Below, one piece after another: positions 53,326-61,606 of a stretch of DNA of 64,000 nt; position 1 is the first letter of the stretch, and every line of letters starts with the position of its first letter. Source of the DNA: Sphingobacterium zeae. GTDB taxonomy: Bacteria; Bacteroidota; Bacteroidia; Sphingobacteriales; Sphingobacteriaceae. A program made the translations under genes and the position numbers. Location of the stretch: the NCBI RefSeq assembly GCF_030818895.1, contig NZ_JAUTBA010000001.1:1984001-2048000 (forward strand), given 5' to 3'. The notes below the pieces were generated by a model. That model did not search any database. It was given only the letters and a program-made list of their open reading frames with translations, and was not told the DNA's origin.

Positions 53326-54051
53326 TTATCGTTCGTTGTTGCTGCGTGTACCAGGTTCATGCGCTGTACCATGGTCGTATCGAGCAGCCACTCTTCTGGT
53401 TCGTTGAGCTTGATCAGAAGGAAGTGTATCCATCTGTTTTCCTTCGCTATAAAAAGTATCTTCGCTAAAGTGATAATGCGTATAGAATGTGGATGGATCA
53501 TAATTATTGTCGCTTACGACAAATCCAACATCTCCGGTGCCTTCAAAGATGTGCCGGATAGATAATTCCGTTTCCGGATCGACATGATCATGGTAAGCAG
53601 GCAGTCGAATGACCTGATCTTCAGTAATAGATAGAACCACCACCTCTCCATCATCAGCAGGGTTGTATAAATAATCCGTTGCAGGTTCTTCTGTCGGCAT
53701 CTCGTCGACAGTAAAGATCACGGTATGATTAATAGGCTCAACGGGGGGAGTTAGGTAGGCGGTATCATTACTCGCCTGAATCTTCGTGCCATCATAAAGC
53801 GAGGCAAGACCTATGGGTACGAGTATTTTCTTATCTTCTTCCACAACAAATTCAGCGTCATTCAGGTCGATGATAAGATAGCGAACCTGTTGGCTCTGGG
53901 GATCAAACAGCAGATCTCTTACATGTCCGATCAATTGACCAGCCTCATTTTTCACTTTCCATCCGCGGATATCAGGTTCTCCATCGACTATTTCATAATC
54001 GCTTCCTGCGAGTTCAATCAAATGATTATAGTTTTTGTCTTCTAATGCCAT
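53326..54051 (-). CDS. PRC-barrel domain protein
   Basis: A protein of about 241 residues if started at the ATG at 54051 (MALEDKNYNH); an ATG at 54075 would add eight residues. The N-terminal PRC-barrel (about 20-95) is seen in DIRGWKVKNEAGQLIGHVRD followed by VRYLIIDLND. The rest is acidic and low in hydrophobic residues, ending in a Ser/Arg/Asn-rich tail. PRC-barrel proteins of this type are cytoplasmic and often stress-linked, with no established reaction. A small membrane protein is encoded just upstream on the same strand, separated by 38 bp. Its downstream inverted repeat may end the transcript. Confidence 0.88.
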   Translation of the reverse strand: MALEDKNYNHLIELAGSDYEIVDGEPDIRGWKVKNEAGQLIGHVRDLLFDPQSQQVRYLIIDLNDAEFVVEEDKKILVPIGLASLYDGTKIQASNDTAYLTPPVEPINHTVIFTVDEMPTEEPATDYLYNPADDGEVVVLSITEDQVIRLPAYHDHVDPETELSIRHIFEGTGDVGFVVSDNNYDPSTFYTHYHFSEDTFYSEGKQMDTLPSDQAQRTRRVAARYDHGTAHEPGTRSNNER

Positions 54052-54089
54052 GTTTTTAGTTTTTGAGTTATTCAATTTTTTACGAGGGT

Positions 54090-54272
54090 CTAAAGAGTAT
54101 CTCTTAGTGGCGCTGTGCTGTTTACACTTGTATCCGGAGTAGCCTCATTTAACCGTGCGCCACTGTTGTAGCGGTTTACAAAATAGAGGACCAATCCCAA
54201 TGCAAGGAGTGATAGCAGGAGCCATAGCCACCAAGGTGCTCCATTTTTAGGTTTTACTTCTAAATGTGCCAT
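54090..54272 (-). CDS. Small single-pass membrane protein
   Basis: A 60-residue protein with one membrane segment (about residues 14-32; WWLWLLLSLLALGLVLYFV) after a short polar start (MAHLEVKPKNGAP) and a Thr/Ser-rich tail. No family was recognised. It sits 38 bp before the PRC-barrel gene on the same strand and is probably cotranscribed with it. Confidence 0.7.
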   Translation of the reverse strand: MAHLEVKPKNGAPWWLWLLLSLLALGLVLYFVNRYNSGARLNEATPDTSVNSTAPLRDTL

Positions 54273-54560
54273 ATATACTTTTTTAAAAAGAACAACACTT
54301 CACTGGCTTCGTTTGAAAAAAATTTTTATGTATAGGTTTGGCTATTATAGTTTGTTAGCTGTAACGCACGATTGGTATGAACGATATAGCTGGCTGAACA
54401 CGTATGGCCTTAACTTTGAAGGCTGCGTGTTGTATGGCTTTTAATGGGACACTATTAAAAAAATAAAAATAATTTAAACGATTTGCCGTGGACACTGTTA
54501 TTTGATCGGAAATGTATTAATTAGTTAAATAAACGCAGGTTAAAGGATTGTTTTTTGTAG

Positions 54561-54596
54561 AGGCTAGGTTCGTGGTTGACCCAGCCTTTTTTTTTT
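54561..54596 (+). terminator. Orphan Rho-independent terminator
   Basis: aggctaggtt (54561-54570) pairs with gacccagcct (54578-54587), with one mismatch and one G-U pair, followed by a 10-base T-run. No plus-strand gene lies within the preceding 280 bp, so it may mark the 3' end of a small RNA. Confidence 0.6.
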
Positions 54597-54687
54597 ACAA
54601 ACAATTCCTAACTTTTTTTCTCTCTTATTTTTTAGGGACAGCAAATGAGAATCAACTAGTAACCAAATTGACCCATTTTGCACTTCT

Positions 54688-54731
54688 TGTTCAGTGCTCG
54701 TTCAGTGCTCGTTCAGTGCTTGTTCAGTGTG
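54688..54731 (+). repeat. Four tandem 11-bp repeats
   Basis: The unit gttcagtgctc is repeated head to tail: two identical copies, then gttcagtgctt and the decayed gttcagtgtgg. They lie 140-180 bp upstream of the second HTCS start. Confidence 0.85.
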
Positions 54732-54747
54732 GACTGAATAAGCACTG
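54712..54747 (+). promoter_or_regulatory. 16-bp hairpin formed by the last tandem repeats and an inverted copy
   Basis: TCAGTGCTTGTTCAGT (54712-54727) pairs with ACTGAATAAGCACTGA (54732-54747): 15 Watson-Crick pairs plus one G-U, with a GTGG loop. There is no T-run, so it is more likely a protein-binding site or leader structure than a terminator. Confidence 0.6.
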
Positions 54748-54839
54748 ACGAATTACTGTCTAAAAATCAATTAAAAACTGGTGTTAGGGATAGGTTGTTG
54801 TTAAGTTGTAGGCATATGAGGTATTCCATAAGAATTAAC

Positions 54840-54847
54840 TAAGTTTG
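54840..54847 (+). promoter_or_regulatory. Candidate -7 element of the second HTCS gene
   Basis: TAAGTTTG matches TAnnTTTG and is the same octamer as in the sigma-operon promoter candidate. It lies 20 bp before the ATG. No TTG is correctly spaced upstream, so support is limited. Confidence 0.35.
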
Positions 54848-54867
54848 TAGCATAGCGCTTTTGAGTA

Positions 54868-57800
54868 ATGCAATCTTTTTATTTCTGTTGTTTATTTTTT
54901 TGTTCCTTAATCAGCACTTCGGTTGTTGGACAATCGCTGGATTATCCGTCTTTCCGAAATATTTCTTTGGGTACGAACGCAAATACCGTACATTCATTTG
55001 CGCAAGATAGTTTGGGAATGTTATGGTTGGGAAGTAACAATGGCCTATTTAATTATGATGGCTATGCGCTGCAGCCGCTTACGGGAACTAAATATCCTTT
55101 TCAGACCTTTGTATATTGTATTGAAATGGTCGATGATAAGCATTTTGCATTGGGTACCGGACAGGGCGTGCTACTTTATAATTACCAGTTAGACCGTTTC
55201 GATTCTTTCCCTTCAGGAGGCCCTTCTGACGTCAGATCACTGCTGGTCGTGGGCAATACATTATGGATCGGCTCCATTGCTGGTTTGTACTGCTATGATA
55301 TCAAGACGCATAAACTTGTCGACTATACCAAATCATTTCCCACGAATAAAGCCAGACCTGCCGTTTACGCACTGGATAAGATCGACGATAGCATCTTGAT
55401 AGGCACGTATAATGGACTTTTTGAGTTAGATGTAATCCATAAAAAAATTGTTGCCTTAACACTACCCGACTATAAAAAAGGGAGCAACCAATTTGTAAAT
55501 TCCATTTTTTCTGTTCCGGAGTTAAGCAAAACGTTTATTGGGACAGAGTACGGGTTATACTTGTACGATGCTAAAAAACATATGCTTCGTAAGACTCCTG
55601 TGCTACAGAACCATCCGATCAAGGCGATGGCATCGAAAGATTCTAACAGTTTATTGGTCGGGACCGACGACGGTCTTTTTACTTATCAGCTGAATCAGCA
55701 GATCGTAAAGCGGATCAAACATGATTCCCGTAATAGAAACTCGCTGGCCAATAATATTATATGGAGTATCTTTAAAGACCGAGCGGGAAATATTTGGTTA
55801 GGTACGGATTTTGGCTTTTCATTATGGTCTAATCGCAAGGTAGAAAAAACACTGCCTATATATCAATTAACAGCAAGTAACGACGGTAACCGTTTTTATA
55901 AAATTGCGAAGGACCGTAACGGTTGGTATTGGCTTGGGGGCGACAATGGTTTGATTCGGGTACATGGACTGGGCGATAGAAATGCTGAAAGCAACTGGTA
56001 TCGGATGGATGCTGGAACCTATCGGCTGACCCATAACCGTATCCGCGATATCTATCAAGATCGTGCAGGATTGGTCTGGATTGCTTCTGACGGTGGAGTT
56101 GATGTGTTCGACGCGCGGACCAAGCAGTTTAAAAACCTGACGATTATCGATGCAACCGGCAAACGGAATGCCAAATGGTCCTATAATATGCTGGAAGATG
56201 GACAAGGTAATCTGTGGATCGCTTCCTATATGGGGGGCATATTTGTGGTCGACAGAAACAGACTCTTGGAAGCTACCGGTACGGTCGTGGCAAACCGAAA
56301 TTTCAGCAAAGAGGATGGACTCTTAGAAGATTTTGCCAATCAGATTGTTGACAATGGAAGAGGAGAAATCTTGGCACTTTTCTATAACAAAGGAATTAGC
56401 AGCATTGATGTAGCTACCGGGAAGATCAGGGATCTTACGGATAGTGCGGGGCACCCGTTAGATCGCGCGACCTTTATGCTGAAGGATAAACAGCATACGG
56501 TGTGGGTCGGGGAACATGGCGAGCTGCGAAGAATTGCAGCGGATGGAAATAATACGTTGATTCGTTTTGATCCTGTTGGCAAGGGTGAAGTGACCGCTAT
56601 GGCCGAAGTCAATGCCTATATCTGGGTAGCAACGAGTGCAGGCGTCTGGCAGATTAATAAGCAAAGTCTAAAAGCTGAATTATTGCGGTATGGACAGCGT
56701 GTATCTTCTATGTATTACGATACGGAGCGGGAGGAGGTCATTCTGGGCGGGGTTGATGAAATAGTTTTGTTACCTGCACAAAAGGAGGAAGCGGATGTAG
56801 ACCGCGCGAAAAAGATTGTACTCACCGCAATGTATGTCAATAATGAAAGATTTGGTAGTTATGATTATGGTTTGCGCTACCGAAACGAAATCTCGTTAGC
56901 GCATGATCAGAACAACCTTCGGCTGGAGTTTTCTGACCTGGACTATGGGAATCATCTCGGCTATCGCCTTGCCTATTCGTTTAAAGGTAAAAATGAAACC
57001 TGGATTCCAATGGAACGCGGGGATAATAAGGTGTTACTGTCCAACTTAAATTCCGGAAGCTACGATCTTCAGTTGGCAAGGGTGGATAGTGCTGGACATG
57101 TAGTTTCTGAAATCTATACCTATGCGATTACAATACGCTACCCTTGGTATGCGACCTATTGGGCCAAAAGTCTTTACATACTCATTGCTGGTTTCTTGAT
57201 CTTCTGGATAATCAACTTTTTTAGGGTACGCAGTACGCTGAAATGGGAGAGACGTGAGCGCCGTAAGGTTCAGGAGCTCACAAAGATGAAAATGGATTTT
57301 CTAACTGCTGTGTCGCATGAGCTGAAAACACCCTTGAGTCTGATCTTAGCTCCCGTGAGCCAAATGATGCGGCAGACCAAAAATAGCGATAAAAAGAAGC
57401 AGTTGGATGGCGTACATCGAAATGCCTTAAAAATCAGTCAGCTTATTCAGGAATTGATGACTTTTGATCAGGTGGAGCAGCAGCAAATGCCTTTACAGGG
57501 ATTGCTGAATTCTCAAATTGATCTGGTCGATTATTGCACACAGCTTATAGCTGAATGGCAGCAAGTACCTGAATACAACAATATCCATATTGCATTTGCC
57601 ACAACTGTAGAGAGCTTCTTTATACAGACGGATGTTGCCAAATTAGGATCAATCGTCAATAACCTCATCGCCAATGCCTGTAAGTATAATCGACCAGCGG
57701 GTAGTGTGAACATGCGGCTGGAAGTAAATGGTGACGATGTTAAGCTGATCGTTCGTGATACCGGAATTGGCATATCTTCTGAAGATTTCCCTTATATATT

Positions 57801-58770
57801 CAGTAAATTTTATCGCTCTTCTTTAAAAGAGGTCAATGAAGTACAAGGAACGGGAGTAGGCCTTTACTTAGTCAAAAGTTATTGTGAACAATTAGGCTGG
57901 GACATTGCGATAACAAGCGATCAAAAGGGTACAACTGCAACGCTTAACTGGAAGCAGGATCGTATAAACGGTACGAACCCTACCGCTGATACCAACACCT
58001 CAAGCAGAAAAAAACTGTTAATCGTCGAAGATAATGCCGAGCTTGCTGATTTTTTAAGAAATATCCTTCAAACAAATTACGATTGCAGTATCGTTGGCGA
58101 CGGAGGCGAGGCAATACGGTTGATCGATGGGCATAGCTTTGTGCCGGATATTATCATTTCAGATGCCATGATGCCCAATATGGGAGGCATTGAAATGGTC
58201 AAAAGACTGCGCCAAAATACATTGACAGCGACAATACCTATCATTTTGTTAACTGCGCAAAGCGATGAGCTCATCAAACGTGAGTGGGTAGCTGTTGGCA
58301 TAGATGCTTATATGGCTAAGCCTTTCGATCTGGATTTGCTTCAAATGCAGCTACAGCAGCTCCTGGAGAGGAAAAATAAGATTGTCGCTCAAGTGCGTAT
58401 CGATCAAATCAGTCAACCAGCAGAACCAGTTGCGGTACATTCACCGGATGAAAAATTCCTGGCCAAAGTAACGCAGTTGATTGAAGAAAATATGGATGAT
58501 TCGGAATTCTCCGTGCAGCGGCTCAGCGAACTCACTGATGTAGCGGCAAGGCAACTCTACCGAAAAATGAAGCAGCTCACGGGATATACTCCTGTGGAAT
58601 ATATTCGCAGTATCCGCATCAAAAAAGCCGCACTCTTGCTACAGCAAAAGAAGTTTACTGTAGCCGAAGTGATGTATATGGTCGGATTCTCCAATTCGTC
58701 CTATTTCTCAAAATGCTTTCAGTCGGAATTTGGTATGTCGCCAAAGGTTTATATGGAGTCTTATTCGTAA
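54868..58770 (+). CDS. Hybrid two-component system sensor/regulator (HTCS), second copy
   Basis: A 1300-residue one-chain regulator. In order: signal peptide (to about residue 22, VVGQ), two periplasmic propellers of Reg_prop repeats (LGMLWLGSNNGLFNYDGYAL, NIWLGTDFGFSLWS, LVWIASDGGVDVFD), a YYY domain (FKGKNETWIPMERGDNKVLL), a membrane segment at about 764-784, the kinase with H817 (SHELKTPLSLI) and ATP-binding motifs (VRDTGIGISSEDF, GTGVGLYLVKSY), a receiver with D1099 (IIISDAMMPNMGG) and a C-terminal AraC domain (EFSVQRLSELTDVAARQLYR, VAEVMYMVGFSNSSYFSKCF). It should control the glycosidase and SusC genes that follow on the same strand. The ligand is not evident from sequence. Confidence 0.94.
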   Translation: MQSFYFCCLFFCSLISTSVVGQSLDYPSFRNISLGTNANTVHSFAQDSLGMLWLGSNNGLFNYDGYALQPLTGTKYPFQTFVYCIEMVDDKHFALGTGQGVLLYNYQLDRFDSFPSGGPSDVRSLLVVGNTLWIGSIAGLYCYDIKTHKLVDYTKSFPTNKARPAVYALDKIDDSILIGTYNGLFELDVIHKKIVALTLPDYKKGSNQFVNSIFSVPELSKTFIGTEYGLYLYDAKKHMLRKTPVLQNHPIKAMASKDSNSLLVGTDDGLFTYQLNQQIVKRIKHDSRNRNSLANNIIWSIFKDRAGNIWLGTDFGFSLWSNRKVEKTLPIYQLTASNDGNRFYKIAKDRNGWYWLGGDNGLIRVHGLGDRNAESNWYRMDAGTYRLTHNRIRDIYQDRAGLVWIASDGGVDVFDARTKQFKNLTIIDATGKRNAKWSYNMLEDGQGNLWIASYMGGIFVVDRNRLLEATGTVVANRNFSKEDGLLEDFANQIVDNGRGEILALFYNKGISSIDVATGKIRDLTDSAGHPLDRATFMLKDKQHTVWVGEHGELRRIAADGNNTLIRFDPVGKGEVTAMAEVNAYIWVATSAGVWQINKQSLKAELLRYGQRVSSMYYDTEREEVILGGVDEIVLLPAQKEEADVDRAKKIVLTAMYVNNERFGSYDYGLRYRNEISLAHDQNNLRLEFSDLDYGNHLGYRLAYSFKGKNETWIPMERGDNKVLLSNLNSGSYDLQLARVDSAGHVVSEIYTYAITIRYPWYATYWAKSLYILIAGFLIFWIINFFRVRSTLKWERRERRKVQELTKMKMDFLTAVSHELKTPLSLILAPVSQMMRQTKNSDKKKQLDGVHRNALKISQLIQELMTFDQVEQQQMPLQGLLNSQIDLVDYCTQLIAEWQQVPEYNNIHIAFATTVESFFIQTDVAKLGSIVNNLIANACKYNRPAGSVNMRLEVNGDDVKLIVRDTGIGISSEDFPYIFSKFYRSSLKEVNEVQGTGVGLYLVKSYCEQLGWDIAITSDQKGTTATLNWKQDRINGTNPTADTNTSSRKKLLIVEDNAELADFLRNILQTNYDCSIVGDGGEAIRLIDGHSFVPDIIISDAMMPNMGGIEMVKRLRQNTLTATIPIILLTAQSDELIKREWVAVGIDAYMAKPFDLDLLQMQLQQLLERKNKIVAQVRIDQISQPAEPVAVHSPDEKFLAKVTQLIEENMDDSEFSVQRLSELTDVAARQLYRKMKQLTGYTPVEYIRSIRIKKAALLLQQKKFTVAEVMYMVGFSNSSYFSKCFQSEFGMSPKVYMESYS

Positions 58771-58872
58771 AGTGTTGTTTATTAGTGCTGTCTGATGGTT
58801 TAGAGATGTGGAGATGTCCAATTTGTGTTGTTCTTTGTCCGATATGTGGCCTTAAAAAATAATGCGGTTTGA

Positions 58873-58880
58873 TAGCTTTG
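58873..58880 (+). promoter_or_regulatory. Candidate -7 element upstream of the GH5-like gene
   Basis: TAGCTTTG matches TAnnTTTG and lies 39 bp before the start codon. No TTG is found 19-21 bp upstream, so this may be an activator-dependent promoter or a chance match. Confidence 0.35.
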
Positions 58881-58919
58881 TAAGCGTAATAACCAAAAAA
58901 TTATAAATCGATACAATCC

Positions 58920-61496
58920 ATGCGTGTAATTATTTTATGCTGCCTTGCTCTTTTGGGGTACGCCAATACCTATGCACAGGTTAAGGCCAATAAAAATGTT
59001 CCTACAGTCTTTGTTGATCGCGAAGGTGTGATGCGCTGGTCCGACACCAGGGCTGAGGCCTCATTTTATGGGGTCAACTATACCGTTCCTTTTGCCCATG
59101 CTTTTCGGGCACTTCAGGCTAGAGGAATCGACCGTAAGCAGGCTATTGATCGGGACGTTTACCACTTTTCCCGTTTGGGGTATAATGCTTATCGTATCCA
59201 TATCTGGGATGTGGAAATCTCGGATAGAAATGGAAACTTGATAAGCAATGAACACCTCGATCTATTGGACTACCTCTTTTTCAAACTGCAGGAGCGTGGC
59301 ATCCGGATTTTAATTACCGGCATGACGAACTTTGGAAATGGTTATCCCGAAAAAAATGAAAATACGGATGCCTTTACCTACCACTATGATAAGTGTCAGA
59401 TCCATGCCAATCCACAGGCAGTCGCAGCACAGGAAAAGTACATCAGCCAGTTGCTTCGCCATGTCAATCCGTATACGGGCTACGCTTATCAGGAAGATCC
59501 TTACGTTATTGGATTTGAAATTAATAACGAGCCGTGCCATACAGGTTCAGTTCAAACGACTTCGGACTATATTGCACGGATGGTTAAGGCCATAAAAAAA
59601 AGTGGTCATAAAAAGCCGGTTTTCTATAATGTCAGCCATAATATGGATCATGTGCAGGCTTATTTCAATGCTGATATCCAAGGAACCACCTATCAATGGT
59701 ATCCTGTGGGATTGGTTGCAGGAAGAGAGCGTTTGGGAAATTTTCTGCCTTACATCGATCAATACCGCATTCCCTTTGCAAACTTGAAAGGGTTTGCCAA
59801 TAAAGCAAAGGCCGTATACGAGTATGATCCTGCAGACAATCTCTACAGCTACCTGCATCCCGCGATGAGCCGTACATTTCGTTCGGCTGGTTTTCAATGG
59901 ATCACGCAATTTGCTTACGATCCGATGGATATCGCGGCCTACAATACCGAATATCAGACCCATTATCTCAATCTAGCCTACACACCGGCAAAAGCATTGA
60001 GTACGTTAATTGCTGCGGAGGTAGCCTATGCAATCCGCAGGAATAAAAAATTCAATCCATACCCGCAGAATATTTCGTTTGGCGATTTTGAGGTGAGCTA
60101 TGATCAGGATCTCGCCATGATGAATGCACAGGATAAATATTTTTATACGAATAATACAACAGTCAAACCCGTAAAGCCAGAGAAATTGATGCATATTGCC
60201 GGCCATGGTTCATCGCCTGTAGTGGAGTACGGCGGATCTGGTGCCTATTTTTTGGATCGTTTGGAAGAAGGTTTATGGCGTCTGGAGGTGATGCCGGATG
60301 CAGAAAAAATCGCCGATCCTTTTGCCAAGCCGTCGCCAAGCCGCGAGGTGGTACATATCTTGTACCGGTCTCAGGCGATCGATATTCAAATTCCTGACCT
60401 TGGCGAGATGTTCACCGTGCAGCAGCTTTCTCACAAAACTGGTGTGGTGGAAGATTTTATAGTACCTAAAACCAGTTTCAGTGTTGAACCAGGCGTTTAC
60501 CTGCTGAAGCGAAAGCATGTGCAGCTAAAAAATAGCTGGACAGCCTCTTCATCCTGGAAAAATGGACGACTGGGTGAATTTTATGCGCCAGCAACTGTGC
60601 CACTGAAACAAGCTCTGCTAATACACCAGCAGCCCGAGGCACTGGAAAAAGGGCGTAGCGCCAAATTGGAGTTCCGCTACATCTTTGAACAGCAACCCGA
60701 TTCGATTATTTTACAAACGGATCAGATCTCATTTTGGAACGACCATAATCCTTATATTAAGCTGATCCCGAAAGATAGGTATAGGTATGAAGCGGATATT
60801 CCGGCAGCTTTGCTAACGGGCAATGCGTTAAAATATACAGCCACGGTGTTCGTTGGAGGTAAGCAGTTTACTTATCCAGACAATCAGGCCGGAGCTCCGC
60901 TCGACTGGGACTATCGCGTTAATACCTATTGGACGGTCGGATTATATGAACAGCATGCGCCGATTTCGCTGTTTGAATCATTGTCCAAGGTCGCTAATTT
61001 CGAAACTTTCGCCATTCCAGAAACCGCTTATATGACTGCCGAATGGAAACAGCAAGATTTAGGGAAGCTGCCTTTCTGGACGTATAGCTTTCACGCCAAG
61101 GATTCGAGCGCGCAGTATTTTTGGCTCAAAGATATCAAAACAAAAATTCTTGATCGGCCAGTTGGAATCAATCATGTTAAAAAACTTTGTATACTCTTAA
61201 AACACACCGGTGGCAATCCGACGCTAAAAGCAGGTTTTGTCACAAACAAAGGGTACACCTACCTCAAAAAAATAGATGCTGTTTCAGCTACTGAAAGGTT
61301 GGTTTGCCTCGATTTAGCAGATTTACAGCTGGTACCAACGGCTTTGTTGCCTGCCCCTTATCCCGTTTTTCTTGAACGGTTTTTTAAACCGGTAGTTTCT
61401 GATCAATTTGATAAAAGAGCGATCGAAAAGCTCATTATCTCAGGCGAAAATATGGCGGGCGTTGTGCTGTCTGTAGCCGCGGTCTGGCTGGAGTAG
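58920..61496 (+). CDS. Clan GH-A (GH5-like) glycoside hydrolase with long C-terminal region
   Basis: An 858-residue exported protein (signal peptide ending near NTYAQ, residue 20). Residues about 40-400 form a TIM-barrel glycosidase with the clan GH-A pair: acid/base E204 in GFEINNEPCHTG and nucleophile E301 in AVYEYDPADN. YHFSRLGYNAYRIHIWDVE and IRILITGMTNFG fit GH5-like enzymes. The subfamily and substrate could not be named; mannan or beta-glucan are possibilities. About 450 further residues are predicted beta-rich, perhaps binding or adhesion modules (FRYIFEQQPDSIILQTD is Fn3/CBM-like), but no family was recognised. It lies between the second HTCS and a SusC gene, so it belongs to that utilisation locus. 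Confidence 0.85.
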   Translation: MRVIILCCLALLGYANTYAQVKANKNVPTVFVDREGVMRWSDTRAEASFYGVNYTVPFAHAFRALQARGIDRKQAIDRDVYHFSRLGYNAYRIHIWDVEISDRNGNLISNEHLDLLDYLFFKLQERGIRILITGMTNFGNGYPEKNENTDAFTYHYDKCQIHANPQAVAAQEKYISQLLRHVNPYTGYAYQEDPYVIGFEINNEPCHTGSVQTTSDYIARMVKAIKKSGHKKPVFYNVSHNMDHVQAYFNADIQGTTYQWYPVGLVAGRERLGNFLPYIDQYRIPFANLKGFANKAKAVYEYDPADNLYSYLHPAMSRTFRSAGFQWITQFAYDPMDIAAYNTEYQTHYLNLAYTPAKALSTLIAAEVAYAIRRNKKFNPYPQNISFGDFEVSYDQDLAMMNAQDKYFYTNNTTVKPVKPEKLMHIAGHGSSPVVEYGGSGAYFLDRLEEGLWRLEVMPDAEKIADPFAKPSPSREVVHILYRSQAIDIQIPDLGEMFTVQQLSHKTGVVEDFIVPKTSFSVEPGVYLLKRKHVQLKNSWTASSSWKNGRLGEFYAPATVPLKQALLIHQQPEALEKGRSAKLEFRYIFEQQPDSIILQTDQISFWNDHNPYIKLIPKDRYRYEADIPAALLTGNALKYTATVFVGGKQFTYPDNQAGAPLDWDYRVNTYWTVGLYEQHAPISLFESLSKVANFETFAIPETAYMTAEWKQQDLGKLPFWTYSFHAKDSSAQYFWLKDIKTKILDRPVGINHVKKLCILLKHTGGNPTLKAGFVTNKGYTYLKKIDAVSATERLVCLDLADLQLVPTALLPAPYPVFLERFFKPVVSDQFDKRAIEKLIISGENMAGVVLSVAAVWLE

Positions 61497-61606
61497 TGTA
61501 TAAAGACAGTAGTTTGGCAAATTGGCCGAATCGAGCGCTGAAGTGAGTGTAGCGAAGGAATTGCAGCAAAGGAAAGAAACAATTATAAACACATAAATAA
61601 AAAAAA

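Larger units (their letters stand above)
54273..54867. other. 595-bp intergenic region with orphan terminator, tandem repeats and a long hairpin
   Basis: No convincing gene is present between the leftward small membrane protein and the rightward second HTCS. It holds an orphan plus-strand terminator (54561-54596), four 11-bp tandem repeats (54688-54731), a 16-bp hairpin built from them (54712-54747) and a -7-like element just before the HTCS start, all listed separately. Confidence 0.6.

Noticed and set aside
54688..54731. CRISPR-like array
   Set aside because: The units are only 11 bp long, directly adjacent and without spacers, and no cas genes are in the window.
54548..54748. A 66-codon plus-strand frame in the intergenic region before the second HTCS
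   Set aside because: It runs through the terminator T-run and the tandem repeats. The protein would be dominated by Phe from the T-tract and resembles nothing.
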